64,000 bases of DNA, from NCBI GenBank assembly GCA_032433765.1, contig JAVIAB010000024.1, positions 12,293,459 to 12,357,458 of the forward strand, in the 5' to 3' direction. Source of the DNA: Megaustenia siamemsis (Eukaryota; Mollusca; Gastropoda; Stylommatophora; Ariophantidae). How positions within the stretch are numbered: the stretch's first letter is position 1; each line of letters opens with the position of its first letter. Of the stretch, positions 21,251-32,344 are shown one piece after another. The translations under genes were made by a program, and so were the position numbers. The notes beneath the pieces were generated by a model. That model did no database searches, had not been told where the DNA came from, and saw only the letters and a list, made by a program, of their open reading frames with translations.

Positions 21251-22885
21251 GCTGCCTTAATGTAATTGTCCCACCCAACGAACTGTTTCCTACTGCCTTA
21301 ATGTAATTGTCCCACCCAACGAACTGTTTTCCTGCTGCCTTAATGTAATTGTCCCACCCAACGAACTGTTTCCTGCTGCCTTAATGTAACTGTCCCACCT
21401 AGCGAACTGTTTCCTGCTGCCTTAATGTAACTGTCCCACCTAGCGAACTGTTTCATGCTACCTTAATGTAACTGTACCATCTAGCGAACTGTTTCCTTCT
21501 ACCTTAATATAACTGTCCCACCTAGCGAACTGTTTCCTCCTACCTTAATGTAACTGTCCCACCTAGCGAACTGTTTCCTGCTGCCTTAATGTAACTGTCC
21601 CACCTAGCGAACTGTTTCCTGCTGCCTTAATGTAACTGTCCCACCTAGCGAACTGTTTCCTGCTACCTTAATGTAACTGTCCCACCTAGCGAACTGTTTC
21701 CTGCTGCCTTAATGTAACCGTCCCACCTAGCGAACTGTTTCCTGCTGCCTTAATGTAACTGTCCCACCTAGCGAACTGTTTCCTGCTACCTTAATGTAAC
21801 TGTCCCACCTAGCGAACTGTTTCCTGCTACCTTAATGTAACTGTCCCACCTAGCGAACTGTTTCCTACTACCTTAATGTAACTGTCCCACCTAGCGAACT
21901 GTTTCCTGCTACCTTAATGTAACTGTCCCACCTAGCGAACTGTTTCCTGCTACCTTAATGTAACTGTCCCACCTAGCGAACTGTTTCCTGCTACCTTAAT
22001 GTAACTGTCCCATCTAGCGAACTGTTTCCTGCTACCTTAATGTAACTGTCCCACCTAGCGAACTGTTTCCTGCTACCTTAATGTAATTGTCACATCTAGC
22101 GAACTGTTTCCTGCTACCTTAATGTAACTGTCCCATCTAGCGAACTGTTTCCTGCTACCTTAATGTAACTGTCCCACCTAGCGAACTGTTTCCTGCTACC
22201 TTAATGTAATTGTCACATCTAGCGAACTGTTTCCTACTACCTTAATATAACTGTCCCACCTAGCGAACTGTTTCCTGCTACCTTAATATAATTGTCACAT
22301 CTAGCGAACTGTTTCCTACTACCTTAATATAACTGTCCCACCTAGCGAACTGTTTCTGCTACCTTAATGTAATTGTCACATCTAGCGAACTGTTTCCTAC
22401 TACCTTAATGTAACTGTCCCACCTAGCGAACTGTTTCCTACTACCTTAATATAACTGTCCCACCTAGCGAACTGTTTCCTGCTACCTTAATGTAACTGTC
22501 CCACCTAGCGAACTGTTTCCTGCTACCTTAATGTAACTGTCCCACCTAGCGAACTGTTTCCTGCTACCTTAATGTAATTGTCCCATCTAGCGAACTGTTT
22601 CCTACTACCTTAATGTAATTGTCCCATCTAGCGAACTGTTTCCTACTACCTTAATGTAATTGTCCCATCTAGCGAACTGTTTCCTGCTACCTTAATGTAA
22701 TTGTCCCATCTAGCGAACTGTTTCCTACTACCTTAATGTAATTGTCCCATCTAGCGAACTGTTTCCTACTACCATAATATAACTGTCCCACCTAGCGAAC
22801 TGTTTCCTACTACCTTAATGTAATTGTCCCATCTAGCGAACTGTTTCCTACTACCATAATGTAACTGTTCCACCTAGGAAACTAT
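21245..22885. repeat. 41-bp minisatellite, about 40 units
   Basis: Unit opens AACTGTTTCCTGCTACCTTA and ends CACCTAGCG. First units read CCCACCCAACG, the bulk CCCACCTAGCG, with ACATCTAGCG and CCCATCTAGCG variants clustered in blocks (22,080-22,400 and 22,580-22,860). That clustering points to multi-unit duplications. No open frame. Confidence 0.97.
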
Positions 22886-23435
22886 TGCCTGCTTACATAA
22901 AGAAACTCACAACTTCGTTCTTAGTAACATATGCTTTCTGATTTACATGTTATTTATCAAGGAAAAAGAACGCATTTATATTTGCCCCACATATTAACTT
23001 CAAATTGGTTTTCTTAACTGCTTGATATGATGTATGTACATTTAATCTGCCATCTGAGCTCCATGTTTTCGTTCATTGATGGTAAACAATTGGACGATTG
23101 ATGATAAGCCTGCAGTCGGCGATGTGATTAAGCACTAGCTTCGCGACTGAGGCATCCCAGGTTTGTGTTATCGCAATGATTCATTGGTATAAAATGATTG
23201 TGTATGTTATGGAGCTATCATACAGTTTAAGAAATCCTTGCTACGTGCAATTATTATGTGTTTCTTTTCCACATCTGCGACGTTTATTAATCACGTGACT
23301 TACATTTATTGAATGGTTAAATATCTGAAACAGAAAATAAGAGGTGATAGTTATATAAAAACATACATTTCTACAAGGTGAAGGTTTGCTGCAGTCATAC
23401 CTGTAAATACATTACGTGCGAGTAATGTATGTTAG
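22886..23435. other. No gene seen
   Basis: Unique AT-rich sequence after the array. LINE C does not resume here. Confidence 0.5.
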
Positions 23436-23439
23436 TGTG

Positions 23440-23665
23440 TTTCTATCTCTATCTATTGTCCTTTCGAGCCGAAGACGGCACATAGGGCAGAACCACAATC
23501 TCAAAAACAGAAACCTTGCGTGCCAGAATGGCACATATTGCGGAGATCACTGCTCTAAAATATATGACGCTGTTTCCATAACAATACTTTTTACAATGAC
23601 AGCTTGTCAAGCCATCGATCAACCTCCTTAGTCGCCACTTACGACATGCCTGGAAGGTCACAGTG
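23440..23665 (+). repeat. Dispersed repeat X1, copy 1
   Basis: About 215 bp present also at 35,355-35,578 and 48,165-48,337 in inverse orientation. Landmarks are TTTCGAGCCGAAGACGGCAC, CAGAACCACAATCTCAAAAA, ACAATACTTTTTACAATGAC and AGCTTGTCAAGCCATCGATC. Its far end contains a block (CTTACGACATGCCTGGAAGG) resembling part of repeat X2. The TCTATCTATTG at one edge, seen as a short GATA-type tail in the other copies, suggests a SINE-like element; no clear pol III boxes were found. Confidence 0.7.
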
Positions 23666-23699
23666 TCACTATTTTTTATTAGTGTGTTTACGTAATGAT

Positions 23700-24420
23700 A
23701 TATCTGATGAATTATACTAATGTTCTTTTTCGTTCCTCATTTGCCTTTCAGTGTTTAGGGGAAATATAATTTGTTGTCTTTCGCTCTTATTTTCGCTTCT
23801 GCTACTGTTTCCTTAGGAAGCCGCGATAGCTTAGTGGTTAGTGAACTGGACCACAAACGACAAGAGGTAGGGTTCGATCCCAACCGACGGCTTCCGGTTC
23901 ACCAAGCCTTTAATGGGTACCGGATTTTTTTCTGGGAAAGTAAAGCGGCACGGGCGTAATACCGACCATATTACCCCACAAATCATGTGCTGAAGGTCTG
24001 TACAATTTATGGTCCCTAACACCATATTCCCTATACGCCACTTGGCGTGACGGGGTACTTTACTTTTTTTTTTTTACTATTTCGTTGTGTTTCTATTATT
24101 CCAGAAATCCATCGTTTTTGTGTTCAGTCCTTCGGTCTGATGTTCTAGCAACATTTTATTGAAGGTTAATTCTGTTGTGTTTTATTCTTTCTGCAAAGTC
24201 ATTTGGCCAAAATATTGTGTCTGTTGTTTCTTTATATTTTCTATAACTGTGATTATTCCTTGCATTTTTCTCAGTCCTTCATTTCTGATCTAATCTCTTA
24301 GTCTGTTTCCTGTCATTCGTCAAACACATTTCATCTTAGTAGAGGTTATCTTTTTATTGGACTTGCATCTAGGGTCGGGGACTGGCATTGGTAGCACAAC
24401 GTTGGGATGAAGATTGTATT
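23700..24420 (-). mobile_element. LINE family D relic split by SINE1
   Basis: Minus-strand LINE D 3' end at 23,700-23,814 (complement of GAAAGGCAAATGAGGAACGA and upstream) and, beyond the SINE, more 5' sequence at 24,075-24,420. The latter includes a block equivalent to AAATGTGTTTGACGAATGAC, the MKCVKRMTG region. No open frame remains. Confidence 0.8.
23815..24074 (+). mobile_element. SINE1 nested in LINE D
   Basis: A box TAGCTTAGTGGTTAG and B box GGTTCGATCCC, full-length body, T-rich 3' end. TACTGTTTC on the left and TACTATTTC on the right fit a slightly decayed target duplication. Diagnostic variants in this copy (a run of seven T in TTTTTTTCTGGG, CCTTTAATGGGTACC) recur in half of the chimeric SINE at 60.4k. 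Confidence 0.92.
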
Positions 24421-24639
24421 GTAGAGTGCCCGTTTTGCCTCTATAGAGTTATTTCGTTGTTGGACAATAGTGGTGATAGCTGTCCAATGATTGACAAGCT
24501 TTGTTGTTCGTGAATTTTAACCCAGAACAAATGTATTAAAATAGAAAAGTGAATAAAGCCTTTATTTTTTTCTACGGAAATGGTCCAATAAAATAGATTT
24601 AATATTTTTATGTTAATTATTGAGTTATTAATTTAATGA

Positions 24640-24755
24640 GTTATTTGCGGGTCATCATCACTGCACTAAGAACATGTCCATGGGTTCTCAGATCCCCTCC
24701 TCAACAAATTCCGCAATTTCCAGCGACTGAACCAACCAGTTCTGTGTTGGTTGAT
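24640..24755 (-). repeat. Repeat O, probable LINE 3' end, copy 1
   Basis: About 110 bp shared with 37,490-37,600: GAGTTATTTGCGGGTCATCA, then GAACATGTCCATRGG and CCAGCGACTGA. In minus orientation it reads LLRRGSEHLWTCSECNDDDP in the better copy, where the Asp run comes from a GATGAT stretch. That resembles the ends of LINE families A-C. Confidence 0.55.
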
Positions 24756-25560
24756 CGTCATTGTTGGTTTTGTCGCTGAAAGTCGACGTGTATGGATGAT
24801 CTAGACTCACGTGCACTCAGTGGCTCTGTCCAGAACCCGTTTCCACGCTATGGACTGGCCAACCCCAGTCAAGCAGCTCTTCAGCGCGTGGATACGCCGT
24901 TAGTCTTTATCTTCTGTCATTCAGAATCTCACATTAATGAAATTATAATTCTTTGTCGACGAGCCGGCAAGAAGACACCACCATCTTGGGCCGCACCGGA
25001 AGCACACCTCTTCTTTGATGTTAGCTGTAAATATGTATCCCAGTGTCACGTATGTACCACGATATTTATTTAGTTCTCTATCGTAGTCTCGTGGTCATTA
25101 AGTACATTCTCGTATGTTAACTCATCGTCCATGTTTCATGTCCATTTCAGAGGACTGGCTCTACGTAACATTGGAGAAATATTTTTCTTATCTCTATTAT
25201 TAACGAAAGATTACACAAAATGTTTGTTACCTAATGGGATTATGCTCCTGCCAGGGGTTTTTTACGTTTAATCTCGATAATGCCTCTTACATCTAAATTG
25301 ACTACGTTGCCCAGGTATCTGAATGTAAGGACTTACTTTACTTTTAAATGTGTTATTTACTGATGACTTTTGTTATTAATTATAATTAAAAGACCTAAAC
25401 AATAAAAATAACTTGCTTATAAAGAAGTGGCAGAGGGAAATAAAATACTCTCGGCACTTCCGATGGTAAAGCTGGTTAGAAATAATAATAATGGAATACA
25501 TGTTTCAAAGAAGACAAGGACAGTAGTTGACTAAAAATATGGTAGACATTGTACTTAATA
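24756..25560. other. No gene supported
   Basis: A 93-codon plus frame (24,792-25,073) has no recognisable domain. The rest is AT-rich unique sequence. Confidence 0.4.
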
Positions 25561-25564
25561 TCAG

Positions 25565-25850
25565 AAGACTTCCGGTTTTAAGATAGCTAAATAGAGATTA
25601 TGTTCATTCGACCACTGCAGGATTGAGTTTGGAGAGTTTATTAATTTCAGCTCTCCAATGCAGATTTCTACGTTAAAGTCAGCCGGATGTTCCACTTGAC
25701 TGACTCGCACCGCTACTACTTAGTCGTGCACATGGCAGCGTTCCGCTTTGGCAAATCAAATGTTATGAATGCGACCTTCCTCCTTCTTGGAGTCGATATG
25801 CGGTTTATGTGATCACATTGAGAGCTGTACACTAATTCGTCATTTTATTT
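25565..25850 (+). repeat. Dispersed repeat J, copy 2
   Basis: Paralogue of 18,530-18,800 (TTCTACGTTAAAGT, AAATGTTATGAATGCGACCT). It lies directly upstream of the giant CCAA array. Confidence 0.6.
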
Positions 25851-25884
25851 GTTCTATCACATGACTCAATGATAATCCGAAGAC

Positions 25885-28800
25885 GTACTATCCAACCAAT
25901 CTACCAACCAACCAAAATAACCAACCACCAAACACACCCACCAAATCAACCAACAGAAACCAAGTACCCAACCAACCAACAAAACAGCCAAGCCAACCAC
26001 AAAATAACCCACCAAATCAACCAACAAAAACCAATTACCCAACCAACTAAATATACTACCCAACTAACCAACTACCGAATCAACCAACCAAACAAACCAC
26101 CAAACACACCCACCAAATCAACTAACCAAACTAACTACCCACCCAACTAACAAAACCAACTACCCAACCAACCAACCAAACCAACTACCCAACCAACCAA
26201 TAAAACTAACTACCCAACCAGCCAACCAAACCAACTACCCTACCAACCAACCAATCCAACTACCCAACCAACCAACCAACCAAACCAACCACCAAACACA
26301 CGGACCGAATCAACTAATCAAACCAACTACCCAATCAACTAACCAAACCAACTACCCAACTAACAAAACCAACTAACTAACCAACTAACCAAACCAACTA
26401 CCCAACCAACCTACTAACCAACCAAACCAACCACCAAAAATATGGATCAAATCAACTAACCAAACCAACTTCCCAACCAACTAACCAAACCAACTAACTA
26501 ACCAACTAACCAAACCAACTTCCCAATCAACTAAACAACCAACCAACCAAACCAACTAACTAACCAACCAACAAAACCAACTAAACCAATCACCCAACCA
26601 ACTACCCACACAACTACCCAAACAAATACCCAACCAACAACACAACTAACTACCCTAAGAACTACCCAACCAACTAACCAAGCCGAATAAATAACCAACC
26701 AACCAACCAAACCAACTACGAAACCAACCAACCAAATTAACTACCCAACCAATCAACCAACCAAACCAACTACCCAACCAATCAACCAACCAAACCAACT
26801 ACCCAACCAATCAACCAACCAAACCAACTACCCAACCAATCAACCAACCAAACCAACTACCCAACCAATCAACCAACTACCCAACCAATCAACCAACTAC
26901 CCAACCAATCAACCAACCAAACCAACTACCCAACCAATCAACCAACTAAACCAACTACCCAACCAATCAACCAACTACCCAACCAATCAACCAACCAAAC
27001 CAACTACCCAACCAATCAGCCAACCAAACCAATAACCCAACCAACCAATCAACCAACCAAACAAACTACCCAACCAATCAACCAACCAAACCAGTACCCA
27101 ACCAAGCAACCAACCAAACCAACTACCCAACCAACCAATCAACCAACCAAACCAACTACCCAACCAATCAACCAACCAAACCAACTACCCAACCAACCAA
27201 ACCAACTACCCAACCAATCAACCAACCAAACCAACTACCCAACCAATCAACCAACCAAACCAACTACCCAACCAATCAACCAACCAAACCAACTACCCAA
27301 CCAATCAACCAACCAAACCAACTACCCAACCAATGAACCAACAAAACCAACTACCCAACCAATCAACCAAACAAACCAACTACCCAACCAATCAACCAAC
27401 CAAACCAACTACCCAACCAATGAACCAACAAAACCAACTACCCAACCAATCAACCAACCAAACCAACATCCCAACCAATCAACCAACCAAACCAACCAAC
27501 CAAACCAATCAACCAACCAAACCAACCAACCAAACCAACTACCCAACCAATCAACCAACCAAACCCACTACCCAACCAATCAACCAACCAAACCAACATC
27601 CCAACCAACAAACCAAACCAACTACCCAACCAACCAACCAAACCAACTACCCAACCAACCAACCAAACCAACTACCCAACCAACCAACCAACCAACCAAC
27701 CAACCAATCAACCAACAAACCAACTACCCAATCAACTAACAAAATCAAGTAACTAACCAACCAACCATACCAACTAAACCAACCAACCAAACCAATGAAC
27801 CAACTACCCAACCAACCAAACAAACAAACAACTAACCAGCGAATTAAACCAATCAAACCAACCAACTAACTAACCAAACCAACCAACGAACCATACCAAC
27901 CAACTATACTAACCAACTAACCAACCAACCACCAAACAAACCAACCAACTAAACAAAACTAACCAACTAACCAACCAACCAAATAATAAAGAAATAAAAA
28001 AACAACAAACCAATCAACTAACAAACCAACCAACAAAACCTACCAACCAACAAAATTAACCAACTAACAAATAAAAAACCAACTAACCAACCAACCAACT
28101 AACCAACCAACAAAACCAACCAACAAAACCAACCAACTAACAAACCAACCAACAAAACCAACCAACAAACAAACGAACCAACCAACCACCCAGTCAACAA
28201 AACCAACCAACTAACAAACCAACCATCCAACAAAACCAACCAACTAACAAAAGCAACCAACCAACCACCCAACCAACCAACCAACCAAAAAACCAAGAAA
28301 ATCAACCAAATAACAAACCAACCAACCAACAAAACCAAACAACTAACAAACCAACCAACCAACCAAACAACAAAATCATCCATCTACCACACCAACCAAC
28401 CAGCAAAACCAACCAACAAACCAATCAACCAACCAACAAACCAACCAACTAACAAACCAACTAACAAACCAACCAACCAACAAACCAACCAACCAACAAA
28501 ACCAACCAACTAACAAACCAAAGAACCAACAAAACCAACCAACCAACAAACCAACCAACTAACAAATCAACCAACAAAACCAACCAACTAACAAACCAAC
28601 CAACTAACAAACCAACCAATCAACCAGCTAATACACCAACCAACCTACTAGCAAACCAACAAAACCAACCAACTAACAAACCAACCAATAAACTAACAAA
28701 ACCAACCAACAAACCCACCAACCAATAAAACCACCCTACTATCAAACCAACCAACAAACCAACCAACCAACAAACTAACCAGCTAACAAATCAACCAACA

Positions 28801-29310
28801 AAACCAACAAAACCAACCAGCTAACAAACAAACCAACCAACCAACAAACCAACCAACTGATAAACCAACCAACCAAATAACAAAACCAACCAACCTAAAA
28901 AGCAACCAACTAACAAACCAACAAAACCAACCAACTAACAAATCAATCAACCAACAACTGACAAACTAACCAACCAACTAACCAACAAAACGAACCAACT
29001 AACCAACCAACCATAAAAACCAACCAATTAACAAACCAACAAAACCAGCCAACCAACCAACCAACCAACAAAACCAACCAACCAACCAACAAAACCAACC
29101 AACTAACAAACAAACCAACCAACTAACAAACCAACCAACCAACTAACCAACAAAAGCAACCAACTAACAAACCAACCAACCAATCAACCAACCAACCAAC
29201 AAAACCAACCAACAATACGAACCAACTAACAAACCAACCAACCAACAAAACCAACCAATTAACAAACCAACCAATCAACTAACAAATCACCCAACTAAGA
29301 AAGCAACTAA
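25885..29310. repeat. CCAA-rich satellite array, about 3.4 kb
   Basis: A strand made almost only of A and C, built on CCAACCAA with interspersed CTACC, ATCAACC, AAACC. Two sections differ: to about 27,750 units like ACCAACTACCCAACCAATCA dominate, and beyond that CAAACCAACCAACTAAC. The last part (29,310-29,430) decays into CCCAACCC/CCCTAACC-like sequence. All frames are open for long stretches by composition: Pro/Thr/Asn/Gln on plus, and on minus Gly/Trp/Leu/Val that would mimic membrane segments. None begins or ends in non-repeat coding sequence. Confidence 0.97.
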
Positions 29311-30065
29311 TCAACCAACTAAACAAAGAAAACCCAACTCCACCCGAACTGACCCCAACCCAACCAACCCTAACCAAATCAACCCCAACAGAATCAGCCC
29401 CAATAGAACTAACCCTAACCGATTGAAATTGGACATATGGATTCTTTAGACGGACTGTGTGCCTGTAACGTTCTGCAAATGACACGCGACCTGATGATCT
29501 CAGTTTCAAAATGCGTCTACTATTTACGCTGCTACCTTACCTATTATAATAACCTGATACGGAGTTAGAGACAGTTATTGTGTCCCGCACAAATCATGAA
29601 GCGATGGGTGGTATCTAATATAAATATTATGATTCGTTGTTCATAGTTACTCCATTATAAATCACATTACTTACATCACGTAATCCAAAAAGTGCGGCGT
29701 CAATCTGAGGTTGCATATGTATATTTGTTATGCTATTCACTTTTCTGTGTGTGTATATATATATATTAAAGAATATACATATAAATGAAAAAGAAACCCA
29801 ACTACATATATAAATACATATATGGTATAGTGCATCCATCACGAATAATGTGTTCCCATGAACATGCTAAATCAAAGCGGGACTCATACCTTAATAAATA
29901 TTCAACCATCTAGGTCCTTAAGTGAGAAGATCTTTACCGTCTCTTTTATCCATGAAAAAATATCTTTATCTGCGCTGCGCGGCCTCTTATAGTTAAAATC
30001 CCAGGACTTCGTGCTCTATATACTTCGTCAATGTAGAGATTAGCACATATCATTGTGTCGTATGT
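29311..30065. other. No gene seen; array edge, then unique sequence
   Basis: The degenerate array edge runs to about 29,430, then AT-rich unique sequence with a short (TA)n at 29,753-29,765. Confidence 0.5.
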
Positions 30066-30344
30066 CCATTGTGGAATGTTGCATTCACCACAGTACGTCT
30101 GAAGCAATCTATGTCTTTAGTCAAATCTTCCACAGAACGTTGCATTCACCACAGTCCGTCTGAAGGAATCTATGTCCCTAGTCAGATCTCTCACTTATTC
30201 TGTTGTCACGTTCAGGGTGTCTATCATGTTTTGAAACTATTTTCTTCTTGGTCTGCCACTGTTGCGTCGTCCAGGATCTGTGCCTTTCGGTTTTATTCTA
30301 TTCAGCCCGCTGTTTCTTTTGACGTGACCATAGTATGTTAATTT
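30066..30344. other. 61-bp duplication and possible LINE remnant
   Basis: A 61-bp segment containing GCATTCACCACAGTNCGTCT occurs twice in tandem (30,078 and 30,139). The following stretch to 30,340 has the T/C-rich look of a minus-strand LINE C-terminus (complement of basic codons), but I could not match it to families A-E. Confidence 0.45.
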
Positions 30345-30608
30345 AGGGAGCCGCGATAGCTCAGTGGTTAGTGGACTGGACTACAAAAGACAAGGGGTAT
30401 GGTTCGATCCCAACTGACGGCTTCCGGGTTCACCCAGCCTTAAATGGGTATCGGATTTTTTCTGGGAAAGTAAAGCGGCACAGGCGTAATACCGACCACA
30501 TTACCCCAAAAATCATGTGCCGAAGGTCTGTAAAATTTATGGTCACTAACACCATATTCCCTATACGCCGCAACTTGGCGTGACGGGGGTGCTTTACATT
30601 GTTTTAAA
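30345..30608 (+). mobile_element. SINE1 with perfect 14-bp target duplication
   Basis: A box TAGCTCAGTGGTTAG, B box GGTTCGATCCC. The flanking duplication is TAGTATGTTAATTT at 30,331-30,344 and 30,609-30,622, the best preserved in the window, so this is probably one of the younger SINE1 insertions. It sets the element limits: it starts AGGGAGCCGCG and ends about 10 bp after the TGACGGGGGTGCTTTA motif. Confidence 0.95.
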
Positions 30609-30622
30609 TAGTATGTTAATTT

Positions 30623-31127
30623 CCTCTGTATACTGGTGTTTATAAACCAGTTCTTGTGAATGTTTAAGTATTTAACATCTGCAGATGCAACCATAAGACA
30701 TCTATAGACCACAAAAGCAGACGCTTTGGGAATTAGGTCCATAAACTCAGCTGCAAAAATCACCCGTGACCACGATACCCTTCTTGCTGCCCATTTTAAA
30801 TTTCCAAGCCAGGACGTATAGGATGACCTTCAGGCTACGAGTTTCGTCCCCTCCAATACCCACATCCAGTTAACAAGGTCGAACCGACTTATGGTCAGCT
30901 CCAGCACCCTCTGTCCAAGAAGGTAACACTGTTTTCACTCATTTTTCAATAATTGACCTCATCTTCCGCTATCTCCTCTCTCGCATTTTTTTTTTCATTG
31001 CAACATTATCACCGTCCCTTCAACTCTCACTCCTCTTTTATTTCCACCTCGCTACCTCTAACCCTCCCCCTCCCACACTAACAATAGGATCCCTCCCTTC
31101 ACATGTTTTCAGGAGACCATATACTTT
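30623..31127. other. No gene seen
   Basis: Unique sequence, C/T-rich towards 31,100, no recognisable motif. Confidence 0.4.
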
Positions 31128-31352
31128 TATTACAAAGGACAAGCGGTAGGGTTCGATCCCAACCGACGGCTCCGGGTTCACCCAGCCTTAAATGGATACC
31201 GGATTTTTTCTGGAAAAGTAAAGCGGCACGGGCGTAATACCGACCACATTACCCCCAAAATCATGTGCTGAAGGTCTGTATGTAAGGCATGTATGGTCAC
31301 TAACACCACATTCCCTATACGTTACATGGCGTGACGGGGGTTCTTTACTTTT
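31128..31352 (+). mobile_element. SINE1, 5'-truncated
   Basis: Starts within the head at ACAAAGGACAAGCGGTAGGG, so the A box is missing. The B box GGTTCGATCCC and the whole body with TGGCGTGACGGGGG are present. Confidence 0.88.
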
Positions 31353-31559
31353 ACTTATATTCTTTTATTGCATTTCCTTGTTCCCGTTGGCCTTTAATGT
31401 CCTATCCGCCCCATTGATACGTTCACGTGACCAGCTGGTACATGGCTCTGGCCACTCTTCCGCTTTTCAGTTTGTTCGTGTCAGGCCATTCCCCCATTAG
31501 TGCTATCATTCTACCATAGAACATCGATTTGATCTATCTAGCTAGCTTTCGTTTGCCCC

Positions 31560-31925
31560 TTAACTAAAGGAGCACACTATGTGTCATCCGCCCTTTAAAA
31601 GGACGTTATTTTTGGCGTGTCTGCGTTATGTTGTGGCTTGCAGTATAACAAGTGGTATTTGTGCCTTTCGGGCTGACACATCCGACTTCAACATGGCATC
31701 TTTGAGTACCGGGTTGTCTTCCTTCTTTGGTCCCTACTCGCTTTGCCAGTCTAGAAAAGTTAGTCTTGGATGCACCACGGAGAGGTGGAACAGGGTCTGA
31801 ATGCTTCAGTTCACCGATTCTGGTGTAAACATTCAGCAGTGGGTCGCTGACAACTTCCAGCTCAGCTCCTGTGAGGCACGCCTTCGTCTCTATCGATATG
31901 ATTTGAAAGGGCAAGATTTCTTCTC
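31560..31925 (-). repeat. Dispersed repeat G, copy 1
   Basis: Inverse paralogue of 41,616-41,966. Shared blocks, read on the minus strand, are GAGGCACGCCTT-like, GTTGTCAGCGACCCAC, CACCTCTCCGTGGTGC and GGCGGATGAC. The minus strand is open for 102 codons (31,606-31,914; ..AELEVVSDPLL.. RIGELKHSDPVPPLRG), and the other copy encodes the related PELEVVSDPQLMANARIGEP before stops. So this may derive from an old coding element, which I do not recognise. Confidence 0.65.
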
Positions 31926-32344
31926 TGTCTATTAGTTGTACGTCCTATAATATCTGAACAAGTTCTTGGCCGAAACATCGTAGTTTATCGTGTCTCTCTG
32001 TTGGTTTAGCTGCTTGATACCATTGTATGTGCATTTTTCTTGCCAGTGGGATTTCCTTGATAAGGCTCTTCATGTTAACGATCAGCGGTTCTAACACTGG
32101 TACGAACGGCCACACATAAGCGGTGTCCGATGAGCTGTTCATGGAAAGTGAGGTGGGAACCAAACAACATCCTGACATGTTTCAACGATCGTCCCTGAAG
32201 AAGGGGATGTCAGCAACCTTAAAACATACGTTTTATACCTTTAACATCCGACTTTATGTTCCTACACAGCTCTGCATGATTGTATTTGTTGTCATTCATT
32301 TCTCAGACATCACAATTGATGTTATTTATGCAATTATGATCATG
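31926..32344. other. No gene supported
   Basis: Short frames only. It contains CCCTGAAGAAGGGGATGTCA at about 32,193, a motif reminiscent of retroelement 3' regions. Unique in the window. Confidence 0.4.

Noticed and set aside
27333..27752. 139-codon Asn/Gln/Pro/Thr-rich frame and several Trp/Gly/Val/Leu-rich minus frames resembling membrane proteins
   Set aside because: Compositional consequence of the CCAA array, which contains almost no stop codons on either strand.
29330..29430. Interstitial telomere-like repeat (CCCTAACC, CCCCAACC)
   Set aside because: Only two or three imperfect motifs; better explained as the degenerate edge of the CCAA array.
30345..30420. tRNA gene
   Set aside because: A and B boxes are present, but the predicted acceptor stem does not close and the same head recurs in ten copies followed by the SINE1 body.
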